Origin: Solimonas sp040066175
GTDB taxonomy: Bacteria > Pseudomonadota > Gammaproteobacteria > Nevskiales > Nevskiaceae
Reading direction: 5' to 3'
DNA length: 64,000 nt
Assembly: GCF_040066175.1 (NCBI RefSeq)
Contig: NZ_JBEAAM010000011.1
Location: forward strand, 62,001 to 126,000
Made by a program: the position numbers and the translations under genes. How positions within the stretch are numbered: the first letter of the stretch is position 1; each line of letters opens with the position of its first letter. The notes below the pieces were generated by a model. The model made no database searches. It was not told the DNA's origin and saw only the letters and a list, made by a program, of their open reading frames with translations. Shown here in pieces: positions 28,501 to 35,654 of this stretch.

Positions 28501-28563
28501 ACGGCAGTGGAGGTGCGCGTGTATGACGACGATGGAAATTTCGGGGCAGCCAGCCTGCCGTAA
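25540..28563 (+). CDS. Ceramidase-fold lipoprotein with altered active site
   Basis: A 1007-residue lipoprotein (L-A-A-C, Cys20) with a Pro/Ser/Thr linker (24-85) whose opening A-T-P-T-P-G-P-G-G-S-P-S-P-S matches the preceding gene's linker. The ceramidase-like domain shows H199/H201 in T-H-D-H-T-S, H311 in W-G-E-H-P, E540 in C-A-C-E, and G-Y-T-V-S-Y-R-E-Y (Y676), leading to an A-Y-G-P-H-T segment typical of the family. The nucleophile motif is changed: Q-G-D-V-G-S replaces N-V-S-P, putting Gly349 where serine is expected, with Ser350 next. It may use a different mechanism or only bind substrate. Cys pairs (for example 105/110) suggest an oxidising compartment. Good GGGGGA ribosome site; 14 bases from the preceding gene. 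Confidence 0.8.
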   Translation: MRHAVLRILLVGSSVLLAACNERSPTPSASATPPPTASATPTPGPGGSPSPSPSTSPSPSASPGASPSPEPTPSGSPTPSPTPVAAIKVRAGVGVVDMTPDVGYCAGQYCDYATDTFGGLAGQDLDPFLTHKSKHASYGVQSRLTARAIVVEGANGKRIALLKTDNYLAQDMLLRRVGQILDKGSSGIGYDQILHHVTHDHTSAYSSTLAWGVWLFEDLYDARFFENQARRMAEAIEQAAANLRPARLGATEIHHRVYKGNVVRLAVADDGTPAGYPLEYNDHGLVVLRFDDLSDSANPQPLAVWVNWGEHPESLDPHDLHSADFLGPLERFVERDLGVPLVFSQGDVGSAENTGNKSELLDDAAQVCGRWPDGAAAPETDACPPGQGVIRDWDHKGFVQTERNVRFLADDIVRAWNRIGAGDARVPFTSDFDVDYLNAWVPGPVSHPYPSVSNCSTATTAGGDPGAPVLGLPDCERSGFPGDNEITGTTALLFHTLKAEGVPLPDHYDFPGFSGVEENLRLRLQAFRLGDILLASCACEAQADLILNLESRLNDTAGDIYDGFDWACLLPEFKDDPAYVDACARQKTYFDPDDPLNATSVPGSNFDPAAIARMRAQVHNDARGWDAPENAFDANNEPADAAAIWGNFTKEEIQDLGAPGYKLAVGVGHAGDYNGYTVSYREYMNRDHYRKALTAYGPHTADYMVTRLVRMGAVLQGVGALAAELLDPLAQIDEARQQAEATLVGQLAGGGYALWQAGIPDDAGVPQPLIQPTDITRFAAAHFTWRGGSTAVDSPHARVERETAPGLWLPVAGSAGEVPVRVEFPNGLPGVLTTWTGTQEWRWSASFEAYSAFPARLGSTEPGRYRFCVDGRARKGGATAPYAFCSESFEVSPWGGIAIENLSRSGSTVSFDVPAIAYPRSYANSPFPFISDSGNPRICITCTFRPWAAVGHLSRADVRADGGNPLPAQCAGNGGSLRCTATVAPTATAVEVRVYDDDGNFGAASLP

Positions 28564-31159
28564 GTCCGGTTTGCGAACCGGACGGCATCTTGCGGCGCTG
28601 TGCCTGGTGCTGCTGCTGAGCGGCTGCGGCAGCGGCAATCGCGGCGCAGCGCCGGTCGGCGCGACGCCGACGCCGACGGCCAGCGCCCAGCCCACCGCAA
28701 CGCCCTCGCCCGGTGCCACGCCGGCGCCGAGCGACTCACCGAGCCCGACGCCCACCACGTCGCCGGCTTCATCGCCGACACCATCACCAACACCCACCGC
28801 GACACCGTCACCGACCCCGAGTGCGTCATCCACGCCGACACCGAGCCCCGCGCCCACTCCGGCGCCAACGCCCGCGGGGCCGGCCGGTGGCGACGAGGCC
28901 TGCGCGCCGGACAACCGCAACTGGGGCACCTACACCGAACAGATCGGTTCGCTGCACGCGCACAGCGGCTTTTCCGATGGCGCAGTGGCGACCGAACCGC
29001 GCGACTACTTCGCGGCGGCGAAGGCGCAGGGCCTGGACTTCATCGGCTCGTCCGAACATTCCGACAACGCCGATCTGCCGCTGACGGCGAATACCGACTG
29101 CCTGTCCGGGCAACTGCCGGAGTGCCTGACGCTGAATCCCACGGACCCGGTCGGCTCGATGCTGAAATGGGATGCGACGCTGGTGCAGGCGCGGCAGGCG
29201 AGCGACAGCAGTTTCACCGCGTTCCGCGGTTTCGAGTGGACCTCGGACCGCTTCGGCCACATCAACGTGTTCTTTTCGCGCAACGACCTCAATGCCAAGA
29301 CCACCGACGGCTACGTGCTGAGCATGGAGGGTTTCTGGACCTGGCTGGGCACGCGGCCGGAGCAGGGTGGCGGCGCCGACGGCCTGGTCGTGTTCAACCA
29401 TCCCGGCCGCGAGGACACGCTGCACGCCTACGTGCCCGATCCGGCGTATGCCTTCAACGACTTCGAATACCGCGCCGCCTTCGACCGCCGCGTCGTCGGC
29501 ATCGAGGTGTTCGGCAAGTCCGGCGACGCCTACGACACCGACAACGGCGCGCCTGCCGGCGGCTGGTACGCCCACGCGCTCGACCAGGGCTGGCACGTCG
29601 GTCCGGTCGGCGCCGAGGACGAGCACGGCACCGCATGGGCACAGCCGACGCGTGCCAAGACCGTGCTGATCGCGCGCGACCGCAGCGAGGCTGCGCTGCG
29701 CGAGGCGATGTCGGCGCGGCGCATGGTCGCGCTGGCGCAGCATCACAACGACCTGCGTCTGCGCTTCACCGCGGACGATCAGCCGATGGGGGCGCGCCTC
29801 GCGCGACCATCCGGCACGAGCGTGATCCTGCGCGCCGAGGTGACGCAGGGCTGGGCCGGCGGCACGCTGGAGATCGTGGGCAGCGGCGGCGTGGTGCTCG
29901 CGCACGCGCAGGCCACGACGCTGCAGCACAGCCTGGTCGCGTCCGGCGCCGAGCGCTGGGCCTATGCGCGCGTGCTCGATGCCGAAGGCCGGCCGGTGGC
30001 GTATAGCGCGCCGGTGTGGCTCCGTGTCGGCGGAGCGCTGCCGGTTTGCGGCGAGTGGCTCGCCGGCGATCTGCACGTACACAGCACCTACTCGCACGAT
30101 TCCTGGGACGGCACTCCCGGTGACGAGCCCGGCCCGGCGGAATTCTGGACGCTCGGCAACAGCGTCAGTCAGCAGTTCCGGTACGCGGCGCTGCGCGGAC
30201 TCGATTTTCTCGCGCTGACCGATCACAACAACCTGCTGTCGGTCGCCGATCCGGGCTTCGGCGCCTACGGCGTCGTGCCGGTCCCCGGCTACGAGAACTC
30301 GTTGTCCGGTCACGCGCAGATGCTCGGCGCGGCGCGCGTCTACGACAACCCGCCGCAGCCGCCGTACACGGCGCTGGCGAACGCGCTGCGCGCGGACGGC
30401 GGCGCCTTCCAGATCAACCACCCCGCCGGCGGCTCGGTCGACTTTCCCAACGACGCCGACTGGACCGAGGCGCGCGGACCCTTGCTCGACTATGCGGGCA
30501 GGACTGTGCCGGACACGGTCGAGGTGTGGAACATCGCCTGGTACTTCCAGCCGCCATTGCCCTCCGGCAACTCCATCGACGACGCCGTGCGCTACTGGGA
30601 AGGCTGGCTCGATGCCGGCGCGCGCGTCGCCGCGACCGGTGGCAGCGACAACCACTGGGTCAGCACCGTGCTCGTGCAGGGGCCGGGGCAACCGACCACC
30701 TGGGTCTACGCGACCGAGCGCAGCGCGCGCGGCGTGCTCGAAGGCCTGCGCGCCGGGCGCACGACCATCAGCCACCAGCCGCCGCTGACCGCGGCGCCCA
30801 AGGTCGTCGTCGAGGCAGACGTCGATGGCGACGGCGTCTTCGAGGCCATGCTCGGCGACACGGTGCCGCGCAGTGCTGCGCTGCGCGTGCGTGTCACCGG
30901 CGGTGCCGGCACCTTCCTGCGCGTGATCGCCGGCGACGAACTGCTCGTCGAGAACGAGCCGATCGTGTCCTTCGCCGAGACCTTCGAATACGCGGTGCCG
31001 GCGCTGCAATCGGCGCGCTGGCTGCGCGCGGAAGTCGTGATTCCCGAAGACGGCGAACTGCGCGCGACGACCTGCGACGGCGTGTTCGGTGACCAGACCA
31101 CCTACTGCCGCAACCGTCTCGCCGTGCTGGCGTTCTCATCCGCGCTGTATCTCGAATGA
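28523..31159 (+). CDS. Lipoprotein with two PHP metal-hydrolase domains
   Basis: An 878-residue lipoprotein (L-S-G-C, Cys35) with a long Pro/Thr/Ser linker (about 48-118) and two PHP-type domains. The first opens with S-L-H-A-H-S (H145, H147) and has S-S-E-H-S-D near 176-181. The second opens with D-L-H-V-H-S-T-Y-S-H-D (H518, H520) and has L-T-D-H-N-N (D567, H568). PHP domains are trinuclear metal phosphoesterases, usually cytoplasmic; lipid-anchored tandem ones are less familiar. The start ATG has GGAGG 9 bases upstream and overlaps the preceding gene by 41 bases, so the four lipoprotein genes form one operon. Substrate unknown; a phosphodiester or phosphomonoester released near the membrane is a reasonable guess. 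Confidence 0.85.
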   Translation: MTTMEISGQPACRKSGLRTGRHLAALCLVLLLSGCGSGNRGAAPVGATPTPTASAQPTATPSPGATPAPSDSPSPTPTTSPASSPTPSPTPTATPSPTPSASSTPTPSPAPTPAPTPAGPAGGDEACAPDNRNWGTYTEQIGSLHAHSGFSDGAVATEPRDYFAAAKAQGLDFIGSSEHSDNADLPLTANTDCLSGQLPECLTLNPTDPVGSMLKWDATLVQARQASDSSFTAFRGFEWTSDRFGHINVFFSRNDLNAKTTDGYVLSMEGFWTWLGTRPEQGGGADGLVVFNHPGREDTLHAYVPDPAYAFNDFEYRAAFDRRVVGIEVFGKSGDAYDTDNGAPAGGWYAHALDQGWHVGPVGAEDEHGTAWAQPTRAKTVLIARDRSEAALREAMSARRMVALAQHHNDLRLRFTADDQPMGARLARPSGTSVILRAEVTQGWAGGTLEIVGSGGVVLAHAQATTLQHSLVASGAERWAYARVLDAEGRPVAYSAPVWLRVGGALPVCGEWLAGDLHVHSTYSHDSWDGTPGDEPGPAEFWTLGNSVSQQFRYAALRGLDFLALTDHNNLLSVADPGFGAYGVVPVPGYENSLSGHAQMLGAARVYDNPPQPPYTALANALRADGGAFQINHPAGGSVDFPNDADWTEARGPLLDYAGRTVPDTVEVWNIAWYFQPPLPSGNSIDDAVRYWEGWLDAGARVAATGGSDNHWVSTVLVQGPGQPTTWVYATERSARGVLEGLRAGRTTISHQPPLTAAPKVVVEADVDGDGVFEAMLGDTVPRSAALRVRVTGGAGTFLRVIAGDELLVENEPIVSFAETFEYAVPALQSARWLRAEVVIPEDGELRATTCDGVFGDQTTYCRNRLAVLAFSSALYLE

Positions 31160-31275
31160 AGCTCTCCGCGCACATGTCCATCTGCCGCTATCCGCTGGTC
31201 GTTTCCATGCTGCTGCTGCCGTCGCTGCTGGCGCAACTGCTGGCGCAGCCCGAGGGGGCCCGCGTCTGTCCGTGA
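31156..31275 (+). CDS. Possible 39-residue hydrophobic peptide
   Basis: An ATG overlapping the preceding stop (ATGA) opens a 39-codon frame. It encodes a short basic start, a hydrophobic stretch around 14-30 rich in Leu, Met and Val, and a polar end. It resembles a lone signal peptide or single-helix membrane peptide. There is no ribosome site of its own, so expression would depend on coupling to the PHP gene. It may also be chance; it ends 3 bases before the convergent reductase stop. Confidence 0.3.
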   Translation: MKLSAHMSICRYPLVVSMLLLPSLLAQLLAQPEGARVCP

Positions 31276-31278
31276 GCT

Positions 31279-32292
31279 TCAGTCCGCGGTCAGCACCACG
31301 CGATAGCGCGCCTTGCCGGCACGCAGGTGTTCCAGCGCATCGTTGACGCGACTCATCGGGAAGCGTTCCACCTGCGGCGCGATGCCGTGGCGGGCGCAGA
31401 AGTCGAGCATCCTGGTGATCGTCGCCGGGCTGCCCATCGGCGAGCCGGAGATCGTCTTCTGGCCGCCGATCAGGTGGAATCCGTTCACTCCGATCGGATC
31501 GAGCACCGCGCCGACGAAGTGCAGGCGGCCGCGAGGGCGGAGCGCGGCGACGTAGGCGGCCCAGTCGAGCTTGACGTTGACGGTGACGAGGATGAAGTCG
31601 AAGCGCCCGGCCAGCGGTTTGAGCGCCGCCCGGTCGGTGCTGGTCACGACCTGGTGCGCGCCGAGCGCCTGCGCCTCGGCGCGCTTGGCCTCGCTCGACG
31701 TGAATGCGGTGACCTCGCAGCCCCACTTGTTGAGGAACTGGATCGCCATGTGGCCGAGCCCGCCGATGCCGATCACGCCGACGCGGTCGGTCGGACGCAC
31801 GTCGCACTCGACGATCGGACTGAACACGGTGATGCCGCCGCAGAACAGAGGCCCGGCCGCAGCGTGATCGAGGCCTTCCGGCAGGCGCACCGCCCACGAC
31901 CAGTGGCAGCGCACGCGGTCGGCGAAGCCGCCGTGACGGCCGACGATGGTTTCCTCGCCGTTGGGGCACAGGTGATGGTCGCCGGACATGCACTGCGTGC
32001 AGCACATGCAGCTCGCGGAGAACCAGCCGAGCCCGACCCGATCGCCGACGTTGACGCCCTTGACCTGCTCGCCACGCGCGACGACGCGGCCGACGACCTC
32101 GTGGCCGGGCACGAACGGATAGACCGTGCGCTTCCACTCGTTGTCGAGCATCGACAGGTCGGAATGGCAGATGCCGCAGTGCTCGACGCGGATCTCGACG
32201 TGTTCGGGCTGCAGTGGGCCCGGATCGTATTCGAAAGCGGACAGGCGGCCGCCCGCAGTGGTGGCGGACCAGGCTTGGATCGGTGTCGGCAT
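31279..32292 (-). CDS. ahr: NADPH-dependent aldehyde reductase Ahr (zinc alcohol dehydrogenase family)
   Basis: A 337-residue medium-chain dehydrogenase very close in its motifs to E. coli Ahr/YjgB. Catalytic zinc ligands are C39 in H-C-G-I-C-H-S-D, H64 and C151 in C-G-G-I-T-V-F. Structural zinc cysteines are C95, C98, C101 and C109. The cofactor motif G-I-G-G-L-G is at 175-180. The family reduces a wide range of aldehydes, including medium- and long-chain fatty aldehydes, to alcohols with NADPH. It is monocistronic and convergent with the lipoprotein operon. Confidence 0.88.
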   Translation of the reverse strand: MPTPIQAWSATTAGGRLSAFEYDPGPLQPEHVEIRVEHCGICHSDLSMLDNEWKRTVYPFVPGHEVVGRVVARGEQVKGVNVGDRVGLGWFSASCMCCTQCMSGDHHLCPNGEETIVGRHGGFADRVRCHWSWAVRLPEGLDHAAAGPLFCGGITVFSPIVECDVRPTDRVGVIGIGGLGHMAIQFLNKWGCEVTAFTSSEAKRAEAQALGAHQVVTSTDRAALKPLAGRFDFILVTVNVKLDWAAYVAALRPRGRLHFVGAVLDPIGVNGFHLIGGQKTISGSPMGSPATITRMLDFCARHGIAPQVERFPMSRVNDALEHLRAGKARYRVVLTAD

Positions 32293-32360
32293 CGTCGATC
32301 TCCGGGCAGGGAAAGCTTGCTAGGTTATGCGCTTTCGCGCGCGTCCGGGCGGTTCACCGC

Positions 32361-33131
32361 ATGATGATGGTTCTCAAGCTCCTGACCCTGCTGCTGCAGC
32401 CGCTCGGCACGGCGGCGCTGTTGCTGCTGGTCGCGCTGTCGCTGTGGCGGCGCCGGCGCCTGGCGCTGGGCCTGGTCGCGTGCGCGCTGGCCTGGCTGTG
32501 GCTGTGGGCGACGCCGTGGGCCTCGACGGCCCTGTGCGCGAGCCTCGAACGCCGCTATGCGGCGCTGCCGGCCGAACGCCTGCCGCACGCGGACGCGATC
32601 CTGTTGCTCGGCGGCGGCATCGAGCCGGCGTCGCCGCCGCTGCGCAACGACTTCGACCTGACCGCTGCCGGCGACCGCATCGTCCACGCCGCGGCGCTGT
32701 ACCGCGCCGGCAAGGCACCGGTGATCGTCGCCACCGGCGGCCGGTTGCCGTGGACCGCCGGCGCCGCCAGCGAGGCCGACGCGATGGCGCAGGCGTTGGC
32801 GCGGCTGGGCGTGCCGGACACCGCGATCCTGCGCGAGGACCGCGCCCGCACCACGCGCGAGAACATGCGCTACAGCGCGCCGAAGCTGGCGCAGCTGCAC
32901 GCACGGCGCGTGCTGCTGGTGACCTCGGCGCTGCACATGCCCAGGGCGATGGCCAATGCGCGCGTGCTCGGCGTCGAAGCGATCGCCGCGCCGACCGACG
33001 TCGAAGTGCTGCCGGAACGCCGCTACGGCCTGCTCGGCGTACTGCCGGACGCGCAGAAGCTCGAACGCAGCAGCGCCGCGTTCAAGGAGTATCTCGGCCT
33101 GGCGTACGACGCGGTGTTCGGCGTGCGCTGA
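32361..33131 (+). CDS. YdcF/ElyC/SanA-family (DUF218) membrane protein
   Basis: A 256-residue protein with two N-terminal membrane helices (about 4-25 and 34-52) and a DUF218 domain. Motifs are A-I-L-L-L-G-G-G near 80-87, I-V-A-T-G-G, and E-D-R-A-R-T-T-R-E-N in the middle. E. coli ElyC and SanA of this family affect envelope integrity and lipid-carrier-linked envelope synthesis. Three consecutive ATG codons make the exact start uncertain by two codons. It precedes the phosphoethanolamine transferase by 67 bases. Confidence 0.8.
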   Translation: MMMVLKLLTLLLQPLGTAALLLLVALSLWRRRRLALGLVACALAWLWLWATPWASTALCASLERRYAALPAERLPHADAILLLGGGIEPASPPLRNDFDLTAAGDRIVHAAALYRAGKAPVIVATGGRLPWTAGAASEADAMAQALARLGVPDTAILREDRARTTRENMRYSAPKLAQLHARRVLLVTSALHMPRAMANARVLGVEAIAAPTDVEVLPERRYGLLGVLPDAQKLERSSAAFKEYLGLAYDAVFGVR

Positions 33132-33198
33132 CAACACGTGCAGCGCCGGGTAATGTCTGCAGCGACATGAATCCACGCCCCTGTCGATCGGCTGGCCG

Positions 33199-34788
33199 AT
33201 GAGCCGCGAGCGCACGCGCAGGACACTCGGCGCCGTGCCGTTCATCGCGCTGGCGGCGCTGGGCAACGCGCTGCTGTATCACGCGCCGCTGCTGTCGTTC
33301 GCGGTGGCCAACCTCGACCTGACCTCGTTCACCGGACTGCTGACGCTGGCCAGTCTGCTGGTCGCGCTGCTGGCTTCGACCGCGCTGCCGCTGCTCGTCC
33401 TGGCGCTGGTGTCGCAGCGGCTGCTCAAGCCGTTCTGCATGATCGCGGCCGCCGGCAACGCGGTCGCCGTCTATTTCATCGTCACTTACCAGGTGGTGCT
33501 GGACAAGACGATGATGGGCAACGTCCGCAACACCAACGCCGCCGAGGCCTTCGAGCTGTTCCATCCGACGCTGCTCGCCTATGTGGTCGTGCTGGGTGTC
33601 GTGCCCATCGCGCTGCTGACGCGGGTGCGGCTGCGGCCGGCGCCGCGGCTGCGGCTCGCCGGGCTTGGCGTGGCGGGCGCGCTCGTGACGATTCTCTGGG
33701 CGTATCTCGCGGGGAGCACCTGGCTGTGGTTCGATCACAACGCCAAGAAGCTCGGCGGCATGGTCCTGCCGTGGTCCTACATGGTCAATCTGGCGCGTTA
33801 CCAGCTGCCCCGGCTGATCGGCGGCGACGCGCCGATCCCGCTGCCCCCGGCGACGTTCCTGTCCGACGAGCGAATCGTCGTGGTCCTGGTGATCGGCGAG
33901 GCGGCGCGGCCGCAGAACTTTCAGCTGTATGGCTACCCGCGTCCGACCAATCCCGCGCTGACGGCGGCCGGTGTCATCGCGCTGCAGGACACGACCGCCT
34001 GCTCGACGTACACCACCGCGTCGATCCGCTGCATGCTCTCGCACCTGGACTCGCGTTCCGAGTTTTCGAAGCGCTACGAGCCGCTGCCGACCTATCTGCA
34101 GCGCCATGGCGTCGATGTGATCTGGCGGTCGCACAACTGGGGCGAGCCGCCGCTGCACGTGCAGACCTACCAGAAGGCCGGCGAGCTCGCCGCCGACTGC
34201 CGCGGCGCGGGCTGCGAGCACGACGACGTCCTGCTGCACGGACTCGAACAACGCATCCGCGCCTCGTCGAGTTCGCGCAGCTTCGTCGTGCTGCACCAGA
34301 TGGGCAGTCACGGTCCGGCCTACTTTTCGCGCTATCCACCGGAGTTCGAGCGCTTCCGCCCGGTGTGCACCTCGGTCGAGCTCGGCCAATGTGCGCACGA
34401 CGCGCTGGTCAACGCCTACGACAACACGATTCTGTACACCGATCACTTCCTCGCGCGCACGATCGACCTGCTGCGGCGCTTCGAGGACAGGGCGACGTTG
34501 CTGATCTACATGTCGGATCACGGCGAATCGCTGGGCGAGTACGGGCTTTACCTGCATGGCACGCCGTGGTCGATCGCGCCGGACGTGCAGAAGAAGGTGC
34601 CGTTCATCGTCTGGATGTCGGAGGCGTTCATGCGCCTGCGCGGCGTCGATGCCGAGCGCGTGCGCGCGCAGCCGGTGCACGGCCAGCGCGACATCTTCCA
34701 TACCGTGCTCGGTGCCCTGCGGATGCGCAGCGAGGTGTACCGCGCCGAGTTCGACGTCTTCAGCCCGGATTACGCCAGGACACCCTGA
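33199..34788 (+). CDS. Phosphoethanolamine transferase, EptA/MCR type
   Basis: A 529-residue inner-membrane enzyme with five N-terminal membrane helices (to about 175) and a periplasmic sulfatase-fold domain. Metal and catalytic residues of the EptA/MCR family are present: E234 in V-I-G-E-A-A-R, nucleophile T272 in C-S-T-Y-T-T-A, D440/H441 in S-D-H-G-E-S-L-G-E, and histidines in H-Q-M-G-S-H-G (366-372). The family moves phosphoethanolamine from phosphatidylethanolamine to lipid A or other envelope acceptors, which can lower sensitivity to cationic peptides; the acceptor here is not determined. The stop overlaps the PAP2 gene by one base. Confidence 0.88.
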   Translation: MSRERTRRTLGAVPFIALAALGNALLYHAPLLSFAVANLDLTSFTGLLTLASLLVALLASTALPLLVLALVSQRLLKPFCMIAAAGNAVAVYFIVTYQVVLDKTMMGNVRNTNAAEAFELFHPTLLAYVVVLGVVPIALLTRVRLRPAPRLRLAGLGVAGALVTILWAYLAGSTWLWFDHNAKKLGGMVLPWSYMVNLARYQLPRLIGGDAPIPLPPATFLSDERIVVVLVIGEAARPQNFQLYGYPRPTNPALTAAGVIALQDTTACSTYTTASIRCMLSHLDSRSEFSKRYEPLPTYLQRHGVDVIWRSHNWGEPPLHVQTYQKAGELAADCRGAGCEHDDVLLHGLEQRIRASSSSRSFVVLHQMGSHGPAYFSRYPPEFERFRPVCTSVELGQCAHDALVNAYDNTILYTDHFLARTIDLLRRFEDRATLLIYMSDHGESLGEYGLYLHGTPWSIAPDVQKKVPFIVWMSEAFMRLRGVDAERVRAQPVHGQRDIFHTVLGALRMRSEVYRAEFDVFSPDYARTP

Positions 34789-35654
34789 TGCTCCGCACCT
34801 ATCTGCTGCGTCTGCGCCAGCGACATCGACAGGCCCTCGCGCAGGCCGCCGTGCCGGGCGCCGTGGATCGCAACACCAATCTGCTGCTGGCCGCGGCCGG
34901 CGCGCTGGCGGCTGTCGCACTGTTCTCCTGGGGTGGCTATCAGACCGGCTTCGTGCCGATCCATGATGCCGGAACACGGCTGCCGGCGAGTCTGCTGGAG
35001 ATCCTGACCAGCCTCGGCGACGGCCTGTCGGCGGTGTGCCTGGCCGCGCTGCTCGCCCGCCGCCAGCCGCACGCGCTGTGGCTGGCGGTGGTCGCGGCGG
35101 GCTATGCCACGGTGCTGTCGAATGGCCTCAAGCTCCTGTTCCATGCCGCGCGACCGCACGTCGTGCTCGGTCCGGCGCTGGCGGTCATCGGCCCGGAGCT
35201 GCACGCGCTCAGTTTCCCGTCCGGCCACACGGTGACGGCCTTCGTCGCCGCCGCGTGCTTCTCGGTCGGCAGGCCGCTCGGTGTCCGTCTGCTGCTCTAC
35301 GCGCTCGCCTGCGCGGTCGCGCTGAGCCGCGTCTGGGTCGGCGCCCACTGGCCGCTGGACGTGATCGCCGGCGCCGCGGTCGCCGGCCTGGCGGTCGGCC
35401 TCGCGGTGCCGACGGTCCGTGCGAACCGCTGGGGCCTGGCACTGGTGCCGCATCTGGCCTTCGTCGCGTCGATCGTGCTCTGCGCGGTGGCGGCCCTGAT
35501 CCGAGTGCCGGATTACGTCTTGGCCGGGCCCCTCAGCGTGACGGTCGCTTTGCTCGCGCTGACGCTGCTGCTGTGGGACTACGTCTTTGAGCCACTGCGA
35601 GGGCGGGCAGCGGCCGCGGGTTCCGATCAGCCGCCTTTTTCGAGCACGCTGTAG
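34788..35654 (+). CDS. PAP2-family membrane phosphatase
   Basis: A 288-residue polytopic protein with the three PAP2 motifs in order: K-L-L-F-H-A-A-R-P, F-P-S-G-H-T-V-T-A, and S-R-V-W-V-G-A-H-W-P-L-D. It dephosphorylates lipid phosphates, for instance phosphatidic acid, undecaprenyl pyrophosphate or lipid A 1-phosphate. Coupling to the phosphoethanolamine transferase (TGATG junction) fits either lipid A remodelling or recycling of the diacylglycerol that the transferase leaves behind. Its 3' end overlaps the convergent rsmB by 28 bases. Confidence 0.88.
   Translation: MLRTYLLRLRQRHRQALAQAAVPGAVDRNTNLLLAAAGALAAVALFSWGGYQTGFVPIHDAGTRLPASLLEILTSLGDGLSAVCLAALLARRQPHALWLAVVAAGYATVLSNGLKLLFHAARPHVVLGPALAVIGPELHALSFPSGHTVTAFVAAACFSVGRPLGVRLLLYALACAVALSRVWVGAHWPLDVIAGAAVAGLAVGLAVPTVRANRWGLALVPHLAFVASIVLCAVAALIRVPDYVLAGPLSVTVALLALTLLLWDYVFEPLRGRAAAAGSDQPPFSSTL

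Noticed and set aside
32361..33202. Alternative frames within the DUF218 gene (291 codons plus, 313 codons minus)
   Set aside because: They lack domains and are out of frame with the DUF218 motifs and the two N-terminal membrane helices.
33882..33940. Apparent loss of the catalytic threonine in the phosphoethanolamine transferase (G-E-A-A-R instead of G-E-T-A-R)
   Set aside because: The nucleophile threonine of the family lies in the later C-x-T-x-T motif, which is intact here (T272).
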